In this document: piece after piece, positions 55,011-64,000 of the stretch
How positions within the stretch are numbered: position 1 is the stretch's first letter
How the letters are laid out: each line of letters starts with the position of its first letter
Origin: Linnemannia elongata
Lineage: Eukaryota; Mortierellomycota; Mortierellomycetes; Mortierellales; Mortierellaceae
Length of the DNA: 64,000 bases
Assembly: GCA_036320915.1 (NCBI GenBank)
Contig: JAXBDG010000011.1
Location: forward strand, 2,068,501 to 2,132,500
Direction: 5' to 3'
Position numbers and translations under genes: made by a program
The notes under the pieces: generated by a model
Seen by the model: only the letters and a program-made list of their open reading frames with translations
Told to the model about the DNA's origin: nothing
Databases searched by the model: none

Positions 55011-58000
55011 TCACAAAGGGACGGCTCTGACTGTTGTTGATGCTCCGTAGGGAGAAACCACCGCTGAGGATGATGATGACTGTTGTACACCAGGAAAAGA
55101 AGCAGAGTAATGATGCTGTTGATGTTGAGGAGTATGAACATGTGCGGATAAGGAGGAAGTGGAAGAGGATGACAACGTTGGCGCGAAGGGTGCTGGTGGG
55201 AGGTTATGGATCGACGATGCCGATGACGAAGATACCCCTAAACCCTGGTGTTTCTGCTGCTGCTGGTTGTTCTGATATTCCAAATATGTCTGGTGCGTGC
55301 ACATCGGCGCCGTCGTCGCCGTCGTAGCTCCAGACACTCCTGAGATTCCTGAGATTCCTGAAGAAGCCGTGGATGTGGTGCTTATCGTCGTCGATGTAGC
55401 AGCAGCGTCCTCTTTCGCCTTCTTGGCAGCCGCCTGGGCCTCAAGGATGGCGAGGGTTTTGTATAGGGAGGGCTGGAAGAGTGGGGGGACGGTGCCAGAG
55501 TCTTGGATCAGAGGGAGGAATGCGGCCTGTGCGCGGTCTGCGGCTGATTTTGCGAGCTTTGTCTTCCACAGAAAGTCAGGCATGTTGCGCGATACGAAGC
55601 GGGCCATCGATGCCTTGAACGTCTGTTATTAAAGGTTTATGAGGATTAGGTATGGTGGAGTACAGGTTAGCCAATGGAATGAGAGAGAAATTGATGACAG
55701 ATCGCTGAAATACAGTTCAGAGAAGGGTAAAGCCGAGAGTAGAGGATTCTTACCCGAGAGTACATGTTGGCCATGTTACGGGCATGGATGAGGGCTGCAC
55801 GGGCGGGGGGCAGACGTTCGTCTACGTATTCCTTAAAGATGGCGTCCAAGCCGGCGATGGTGTTGGTCTCGAGGACGTTGATCCAGTTGGCTAGCGAGAC
55901 TGCATCGTATAACGAGCACAGTGGGCCTTCTCCTCCTGCTGGGTGGAACTATTATGGTGGGAGTTTTGATGGGAGAGAGAGCGAGAGTTAACAGCTTAGT
56001 TGAGGTTGGTTGGAAAACATGTATGAGCATTGCTTCTTCGTGTTTTTTTTACCTTGTGGACAGCTGCATTGAAAATGGCAGGTGCAATTCAAAAGAAACA
56101 AAAACGAGATGTTAGGATATGCAAATAATGAACACATAGCCGAACACGCACACACATACAAGACAAACCAACAAAAACATAAACATAAACAAAAACAAAG
56201 CAACGTACCATTGCCGAGAAGGACCGTACGCCCACCGTACCAGCTCTCAAACACCTTCTCCTCCAAGGTCACCTTTGCAATCTGATCGCGCGGCGTGTTG
56301 ACAATCAGATCTGCAAGCGTCAGTTTACCATTCCCGCCGGGAATGGGGAAATGTTGCACCTCTCGACACATGGCTTCTGCGAGTCCTGACCCCCAGTCTG
56401 TGCTTCGGAAAGTGTCGTTGAGTTCCGAAGTTTCCTTGTTGAGGTATTGGATTACACTCCAGCAGACTATATTGTCCTTTCCTGTGAACGTCATCCACTA
56501 TTATTTGTGAGTATGGTAGAATGAATGGATTGGCGTTAGTCGTGATTGCGCCAACATAAAAAAGGAATCATTTAGAAAAAGTGTAGGAGGATGAGAAAGC
56601 TTACCGAATAGGGTTTGTTCTGGGCGACGATATTATTATAATGACACCCAGGTTCACTCAACTCTGGGAACTGCACTGGATCCAATGGGTACGTCTGCGC
56701 CGTCAAACAGACACAATTGAACATGGCAGGCTTCTGATCCGCCACTGACAACTTCCCCTCCTTCTTCAACCGCTCATAAAGATTCTGTCGTACCGCACTG
56801 TAAGCTCCATCGGCTCCGACCAGGATATCAGACTCGTGTACGGAACCGTCGGCACATTTGACTTGCACGCCTCCTTCGCCTTGCACGAAGGAGAGGACGC
56901 GTTTTCCGCGGAGGATCTTTTCTGGAGGGATGAGCTCTAAAAGGATTTCATAGAGCGAGCTCCGGGGGATGATGAAGCCCTCTGCGCCACTCCTAGTTTA
57001 TTAGAATTGGACACATGGGAAAAGTAAGGTTAATAACGTGGGTGGGTGAGAGAGTGATAGAAGGGGAGAATGAGCACCAAATCACGCGTTTTTTTCCTTT
57101 TTTTTGCCCTTGCAACTGAGCCAACGCCCAGAAAAGAAGCACTGAAAAAAAAAATAATTACAAGACAGCCCCATGAATTGTAACGCGAAACATTGACCCA
57201 TATTAACCGGAAAAACTGGTCTTTTCCAACAAAATGCGATAACAAAAATGCGACAGAAGGCAGAAGAAAAATTACATGGTCGCAAAGTCGGCAAAGTCGA
57301 GGACAAAGAGGGGTTTGCGCTTTTCTGTGAAGAGGTCTATGGAGTTGCAGGGTTTGGACTTTTGCTTGACTTCGTCATAGATGCCCAGTTGGCGGAGCAG
57401 GTTTGCGGCCGCTGGCGAGATGAATAATGCCGCTCCTATCATATTGTATGTTGTATGTTTTATGGATAAATTATTTTGGTGGTTGTATACGATGAAGGGT
57501 ACATCGTTTCATTTCGTTGATTGTCGAGGGAAAGGGGAAAAGGGAAGAAGAGAAGAAAGAAGAAGAGCGACATGGTTATTAAGGAGTCCAGACAGACAAA
57601 GCAAATGAAGGCGCGCTATGTCTTTGTTGCTGATTGATTGATTGATTGATCAAACATGTTTGAAGGTGTTCCTGAAGTATAAGGACTTGATGAAATATCA
57701 ATTGATCAATTGAACGATTTGTGATGAGACAAGTGTGATCGAAGGCAAGTGGTGTCTCATATCATTGATATCAATTGACTTTTGCAAGACGAAACGTGGC
57801 GTGAACGTGAACGTGGAGTGGCGTAGCGTGTCGTATAATATCGCGAAAACAAGAGTGAAAAAAAAATACGAAAAGGGCGTTGACAAAACGGATGAGGAGG
57901 AGTGTGTTACATATAGTGTAGGCGGGTAAAGAATCGATTGGACAAAATCTGGATGTCGTAGTCATCTATCCAGACCAGTAAAAGTGTTACCATTTGTTTT

Positions 58001-58123
58001 GACCTCGGTCAATCGCTCGAGGATAACATAGGTTACATCGATATGTTCCAGAAGTGCTGCAAGAGCGAGGCCTCCCAGACCTGCGCCCACAATAATTATC
58101 GATGGTGGTGGATCGACCATCAT
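55011..58123 (-). CDS. FAD-dependent monooxygenase, copy 1, with altered GD motif
   Basis: Seven exons, 58123-57991, 57435-57276, 56992-56605, 56497-56209, 56063-56053, 55948-55754 and 55622-55011, give 595 residues. Class A flavoprotein monooxygenases hydroxylate small organic substrates using NAD(P)H and oxygen. The dinucleotide fold GAGLGG is near residue 13. The DG motif is ILVGADGAYSAVRQ, and the central block FPIPGGNGKLTLADL is shared with copy 2. The GD motif, which normally holds the flavin ribose through its Asp, reads GNGAVHKFHPAGGEG here, with Asn in place of Asp. Exon 5 is only 11 bp and codes AVHK with a base from exon 4. The last 100 residues are a Ser/Thr/Ala-rich extension absent from copy 2. 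Copy 2 starts about 2.9 kb away on the same strand. Catalysis is uncertain given the motif change. Confidence 0.85.
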
Positions 58124-61009
58124 GTTGCTTTGGTTGTTGTGTACTGCTTGGGTGTAGCTTGTGTTTGGTGTCGGCTTATCGTATGGTGCACGAGTGAGAT
58201 ATGGGGGTGAGGGGAGATGAACAAGGAAGGAAGATTGCCGAAAGGTGGCTAGAGAAGGCGTGTGTTTGAGGCGAGAGCGTGGCAGGCGGAGGGTGAGTGA
58301 GAAGAGTGAATAGAAAGGGAAGTGTGAACAAAGGAGGGAGATGAAACAGGCTGTGCTGCCGTTGTTGTTCGTCAAACTATCTAGTGCTTCGCTCTTGTTA
58401 TTTTGTTTTCTTCTTTGTGTTTAGTAGAAGAGTCGACGTAAAGTGTACAGTAGAGGAAGGGAGAGAAGGGAAGGAGGGAAAGCCAAAGGAAGGAAGTGTG
58501 GGTGTACGACTGGAAGAGGAGGAAGGTGTAAATTGGACGTCGGAATAACAAATAAGAGGATAAGGGTGTTGGTATGTGAGAGTGGCGAGACAAGGAAGGA
58601 AAGGTTCGTGTGCCAAGGTTTAGGAGAAAAAAAAAAGAATGAAAGAATGAATGAAAAGGAAAAGGGATGAGCGATGAGATGAAGGATGGAGGAAAGGGAG
58701 GATGATGAGAAAAGGGAATGGAAAGAGAGAGAAAGAAGTAAAAAGAGAGTTAATGGACATGGTCATCACTTTTCTGTGTTCACACATAAAAACACACAAA
58801 CACAATACAAAGAGTACTCTTGTGCAATTGAACAGGTACTCCATGCATACCATTGGGCAGGCGATTATCGATAATGGGGCATGGGACATGGGATGGGGGA
58901 GGGATGGGCAGTGTTTATTGTAGAAACGAAAACAAAAAAAAAAAAAACTCCGTCCGGGTGTGTATTACCCATCGCCTATTCAACTCTCTCTCTCCCTCTC
59001 TCTCTCTCTCTCACTCCTTGCTCCTTACTGTTACAAACTCTTGTTGTATATAAAAATTACGCCGTTGTAAGTGTATCTCTTTCCAAAGGGGGTTTGGTTA
59101 GTTGGTTGGTTGGATGTCGTTGTTGTTATTGCTTGTTGTTATTGCTTGTTATTGTACCCTGTGTACAACCATTCCATCCACCCAAACCTACCTGAGAGCG
59201 ATTCGCAAATTAGTGCAAAAAGAACAGAAAAAGAAGAGGCATGATTGAGAAGAGGTGAGACGAGAGGAGGAGAGAGTAGAAAGCGACAGAGGGACATGAA
59301 AGTAAACAATATGAGCAAAACGGTGGATAACGAGTCAGGGACAAAAGGGGTAAAAGGAAGAGGAAGAGGAGGAGTGGTGTTCGTTGTTGTTTCTTTTCTA
59401 ATCCGATCAGAAATAGAAACAGAAAGGTACTGATCCGTGTCTACGAATGGAGTGGACTCTTACTACCCTTCCTCTCTAGCTCACTCATTCTTACAAGAAT
59501 GAATGAATGGAAAGAAGAGAACAAGAGAGCGAGATCCAATGCTGAAATGAAATCAACGCAAGGGACAACGGGTGCTAAAACAAAAGAAAGAAAAAGAACG
59601 CAAGAAAAAAAAACAGGTATCCGTCGGGGAGTAAAAACAGGCATGCATTGTAATAATGCGCTCTTGAAGTAAAGTTGTGCATATGTAATGTATGTGTTGT
59701 CTGTTTGCCTCGATGCCATCCATGGGAGATTTTTTTTTCTTCGTCGTTTTCATTCTAATCCAAGGTTCAAGAGGGAAATGAGAGACAGCAACAAAGACAG
59801 AGCGGAAGAATTAGTGACAGAGGCAGAGAGAATGAGAGACAGAGGTACGACGGACGTGGATGCATGGGTGGATAGGATTGCATTGGATAGGATTGGATTG
59901 GATTGGATTGGGTTGGGTTAGGTTGGGTTGAAAGTATGCATTTCGTTTGTTTTTCTGAGGTTGAGAGCACAAAGCCAAACATTGAACAACAACAGGACCG
60001 CAGACTTGCAACGCATACAACAAACAAAAAAAGACATAAACAAACAAGCAAGCAAACAAAGAATAGCAGTGAGCAACCAGTCCGGCTGCATGTCCCAAAA
60101 AAATCACCACTAATCCCAGTCTGTTCTCTTTTTTTCTTGTTATTATGCGATTTTTATGAGCAAGAGAAAAACTCCTCCCTGTTTGCATTTTGCATTTGGA
60201 GAGGAAGATACGGTACACTTGATCGATTAGAAGTGGAAAACGGAAACTAGTTTTTACTAGCCGAAAGAACGTAAATAAGAGCACTGAAAGAATAATAACT
60301 GAAGCGAGAACTCAGGGACTTGCTTGTTAGAAACCAGCACAACCCGACACTTGTTTTTTAAGTGGTGGGTCAGGGGCTGGGCTTGGTAGTTGGGCTGCAC
60401 TCTTGATGGAACGCAATGGATGTACTGGGCTGATGCCAGGCATTAGAAAGCCTTACACTTGTCTCTTTAGGTTCTGTAATGAAATGAAAGTGTAGGAGGA
60501 GTAGGATGTCCTAAAAAAAAAGGCGCAAAGGTCAAAGGGCACAACTCTCCATTTTCAATTGCAAAAACGAAATAAAAACGGACAAGGAAACACAAGAAGA
60601 GCAAGAGGAGAGAAAAACAACGGGCAGATGGGTATGGATAGTGGATGGCATGCATACACACAAACAAAGGGAGGGATTCTGTGGACGAGTTCAAGTGATA
60701 ACGTCCGCGTCGGGTTATTTTTACACAAATACCTCCATTGCATCGCTTGCTCATTCCCATACCTTACCCCATTTTTCTTTTCCTTCTATCAATTACTTGA
60801 GCTCGTGGTCAAAAAGTTGTTCATCCCTACTATTCATTCTGCCTATCCGCCCTTGGCAGTTCGAACCACTTTGCTTTTCCACAAAAAAAAACCACTCTCA
60901 ACCCATAAAGCATTCAAAATGTTCCTGTACTATTTATTACGTCTTTCGGTGTCTCGTTTGTCAGCAATGACCCAACTGCGCGTTGGATGTTGTGTCCATT
61001 TTTTTTCGT
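58124..61009. other. Spacer between the two monooxygenase genes
   Basis: About 2.9 kb. AG-rich leader of copy 1 (58160-58760), CT repeats at 58982-59012, homopolymer A runs and the GGATT repeat listed separately. Near 60900 the sequence enters the 3' region of copy 2. No coding stretch is recognised. Confidence 0.45.
59869..59933 (+). repeat. GGATTG/GGTTG tandem repeat
   Basis: About eleven imperfect copies of TTGGA/GGATTG drifting into GGGTTG and GGTTAG, between the two monooxygenase genes. Confidence 0.75.
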
Positions 61010-61443
61010 CTAAGCAACGGGCGCAGCGTCAACAGCTTTGACCTTCGCAGCCTCCTTCTCCCGGAGAATCTTTTGGGTCTTGTGGAGCGACGGTTGGTGG
61101 GCAGACTTGACGGTTCCAATGTCCTTGACCAAGGGCAAGAAGCTGACTTGAGGTCTGTTTGCGCTAATTTTTGCGAGTGACATACGCCAGAGCCAGTTGG
61201 GGATATGCTTTATCACGAAGCGCGAGATCGCGGCCTTCAGGTCCTGTTGTAGCGTCCATAGAGGGAAGGAGGAAGGAAGGAATAGGAAAAAGAAAGAAGA
61301 AAATTAATGGATATGCAGGGTATTACTGCTTTGTGGTCGGGGGCAGGATAGTCAAGTCATGAACAGGGCACAGAGTCAGGATCGGGGTCAGGGTCTCCGG
61401 GTCAGCGCACAAAAAAAACAAGCTCATTTCGCACAAGGAAAGT

Positions 61444-61485
<42 letters not shown>

Positions 61486-63984
61486 ATCTGTTTTTTTTTT
61501 CCGTCCTTATCCCTGCCGTTGGGGGTATTTTTGACAGCACCGTGTAACATTACGGAAGCGAGATGAAAAGCAAACAACCATTCAAACCAAGAAAAATGAG
61601 AGATGGTCGGATGTAGGTTTTGGTTTGAGTTCAAATCCTCCGCATCCTGTTGTCATTGTTGTTTGTTAGTGTTTTGCATTGTGTACAGTACCTTGTCGGA
61701 GAGATTCGACATATTCCTGGCATGGTCAAAGGCCGCAAGCGCATATGGGTGTCGTTCATGTCTGTATTCACGGAAGATGGTCTCCAGTTCTTGGACTGTG
61801 GGAGTTGCAGGCAGGACGTTGATCCAGTTGGCCAGAGCGATCGCGTCGTGGAATCCTAGTAGGGCGCCCTTTTTGTTTCAGAAAAAAAAAAGAACGTAGG
61901 GGATGGAATTGAATGGGTTGAGGTGAGGTTATGAATGAGATTCGATCGATTGTTTTGTTGTGTCGTTTCGTTAGTGAAAGTAGAAGAGAAAGAACGACTT
62001 TGCTCTCTTGTCATAGACAGAGCAGGAGGGAGAAGGGGAGTGAGCTTCGATCGGATTGAATTGAGTGTGAGACTGAATTGTAGCGGCATTAGGGTGAGAA
62101 GAGAGCAGCGCCTGCGTTCTCTTTTCCTTTCAGTTCTTACCTGACCACCAGCAGGATGGACCTATTGTATATAATAATGGTGAGGCGCAAGTAGGGATAG
62201 CATTAGTGTATGTTCTTTCGTTTCTTTCGTTTCTAGGTTACATCGAGTAAACACGTGTTATCATGCATCTAGTTGGTACCTTGTGGCAAGCTAGACATCA
62301 GAGCAAAACGTTTAGAAAGAAAATTGTAAGAATATAGCGGTTAGTCCCGTTTTCACCGCACCTTCACAGTTCCTAGCAAATCATACAAATACTGTTTCCC
62401 ACGAGTTCTTTACCATCGCCCATGAGGACAGCACGGCCATGATACCAGGTATCAAAGATCTTCTCCTCCAACATGACCTTGGTCATCTGGTTCTTGGGCG
62501 TCGCATCAATCAAGTCCGCCAAGGTCAGGGTGCCATTTCCACCGGGGATCGGGAAATCGCGCAAGTCTTTGGCCATAGCCTCGGCAGCCTCTTCGCCCCA
62601 CCCGAGACGACGCAGGTTCTTGTCCGTTGTTGATGTGGTTCCCTTGCGGAGGTAGTGCATCACCGACCAACACATCACATTGTTGGGAGTCGTGATCGTC
62701 ATCCACTATTGTCATTTTGAAGCATTTGAAGAAGAGAGATTGCGAGACAGTTACTGTTAGTCCTTTGTCATTGTTGGCATATCTTTACTTTCTGTGGATG
62801 CACGAGTGCCTCATACTTACAGAATAGGGCTTGTCGCGAGAGAGGACATTCCAGAACTGAGACTGCTCATCCTTGAGCATCGAAAATTTCTCAGGATCCA
62901 CCGGAGAAGTATATCCGGCCACGCAGACAACACTGAATGGCAGATCCGCCGCATCTGACGCCGGCAACATGTTCTGAGCCTTCAAATCCTCATACAAGGT
63001 CTGACGGACGGCACTGTAAGCCCCGTCGGCTCCGACAATAATGTCGGCGGTGTGGACCGATCCGTCTGCGAATGTCACCGTAGCGGGCTTGTCCTTTTCT
63101 TGGGTCATCGAGACCATCTTCATTCCCATGTGGCATCTCTCGGATGGAATGGCGTTCAACAGGATCTCGTAGAGTTGAGTCCTACCAATGATTCTTCCCT
63201 CACATCCACCCCTAATGCAAAAAAATAACAGAGTTGGAGTAAATTTTGAGTTTTTGCCAGGCCACCCGTCTCGTGTCTTCAAATAATATGCTTTTCAATG
63301 CCGCTGAGGAGAAGAGAGAGAGCTCCAATTAGACATTGTTGGGACGACGGGCTGACTTACATCTCGCTGTAAGGCGTAAAGTCAACAACAAACTCCTGCT
63401 TGCGGTCCTCGCCAAAGTTCTCGATACTGTTGCAGGGCTTTGACCGTGAAACAAAGTCCTCGTAAATTCCTGCCTGCTTCATGTATCCGTACAGATCTGG
63501 TCCCAAAAACAGCGCCGAACCTTTTTCAAATAAAGAAATAAAATGCGGTGTGAATGCCTTGCAGTTGTTGAAATAGGGGCGAAGTAGTTAAAGGAAATGA
63601 ACGAAGGGGCATGACATGGCAAAGGGAGACGGACCAACGGTTCGGGCAACGGGAGCCTTTTCAAAGATGTCAAAGTGGACACCAGCCTTGTGGAGCAATC
63701 CTCCCAACGTCAGTCCTACGTAGGGGGAAAACAAAGAAAGAGATGGGTCAGTGAATTTGGGTTCCACAGCATACAACCTAGAAAAAAACAAACAAGGGAA
63801 AACGGTACACGGTTCAAGAGAGTCAGTGAGTAAGTACAGGAAAATGAAAGATCCTTCCCTGTACCGTTAATTTACCTGCAATACCGGCACCAATGATGAT
63901 GACACGGGGCTTAGTGTTGTTGGTAGTTATTCCTTGTTGAGGCGAGACAGTGTCGCCAGTGGTGGTTGTCGAATGAGTCGCCAT
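61010..63984 (-). CDS. FAD-dependent monooxygenase, copy 2
   Basis: Nine exons, 63984-63876, 63715-63635, 63520-63361, 63211-62821, 62705-62414, 62290-62280, 62161-62141, 61868-61692 and 61243-61010, give 491 residues. The N-terminus is a Thr/Gln-rich leader followed by VIIIGAGIAG (the GxGxxG flavin fold). The DG motif IIVGADGAYSAVRQ, the FPIPGGNGTLTLADL block and an intact GD motif, GDGACHKVHPAGGQG, follow. The C-terminal LAKISANRPQVSFLPLVKD and QPSLHKTQKIL block is shared with copy 1. Exon 6 is 11 bp, exactly as in copy 1, and is followed by a 21-bp exon coding VHPAGGQ. Two introns (after GAGIAG and after HPAGGQ) are absent from copy 1. One donor is GTCCGT, weak but required by the paralogue alignment. 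Substrate unknown. ATG 63984 is the only suitable start. Confidence 0.9.
61445..61484. repeat. GA dinucleotide microsatellite
   Basis: About 20 copies of GA within the last intron (61244-61691) of monooxygenase copy 2. Confidence 0.9.
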
Positions 63985-64000
63985 GATGAAAAGAAAGGAT

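Noticed and set aside
60467..61041. Open frames opposite and within the monooxygenase 3' region
   Set aside because: Short, overlapping and without coding composition; part overlaps the real minus-strand last exon.

Overview
The window looks like nuclear DNA from an early-diverging fungus, most likely Mortierellomycotina. The evidence is short GT-AG introns with a few long ones, CT-rich leaders before start codons, Gln/His/Ser-rich protein tails, a NACHT-pentapeptide-WD40 protein, and FAD monooxygenases with a characteristic C-terminal tail. The assignment is inferred from gene content and style. There is no rRNA or mitochondrial marker here to prove it. I found no tRNA, rRNA, CRISPR array or recognisable transposon.

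Layout. At 0.9-3.4 kb (+) is a four-exon alpha-tubulin N-acetyltransferase (ATAT1/MEC-17 family). At 3.8-5.8 kb (-) is a cysteine-rich single-pass membrane protein. At 6.7-7.1 kb (-) is a small secreted precursor with Kex2-type sites. From 7 to 12 kb there is mostly unassigned DNA with a few weak or decayed coding stretches. At 12.0-15.7 kb (-) is a three-exon NRAMP metal transporter. At 18.9-20.8 kb (+) is a membrane-anchored GH17 beta-glucanase. At 21.0-25.1 kb (-) is a NACHT/pentapeptide/14xWD40 NLR-like protein. A 6.8-kb stretch without a convincing gene leads to 33.3-38.4 kb (+), a two-exon CEP120-like protein with three C2 domains and coiled coils. From 38.4 to 45 kb the DNA is sparse, with repeats and two fragmentary genes. 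At 45.1-46.2 kb (+) is a secreted subtilase. At 46.5-47.7 kb (-) is an MTH1-like Nudix hydrolase. At 48.1-49.3 kb (-) is a small mitochondrial membrane coiled-coil protein. At 49.9-50.4 kb (-) is a tiny SCOC/Slo1-like coiled-coil protein in three exons. At 50.9-54.8 kb (+) is a Fun30/SMARCAD1-type remodeller. At 55.0-58.1 kb and 61.0-64.0 kb (-) are two paralogous FAD monooxygenases.

The most striking content is a pair of proteins normally tied to centrioles and cilia, ATAT1 and CEP120, 30 kb apart in what looks like a fungus without a flagellum. Both keep the family's diagnostic residues or domains, so they look functional. If the organism really lacks flagella, they point to a retained or repurposed microtubule or spindle-pole function. 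The secreted genes (subtilase, GH17, Kex2-type precursor) fit a saprotroph that remodels walls and digests protein. The NLR-like protein fits non-self recognition. Gene models were spliced by eye and need transcript support.
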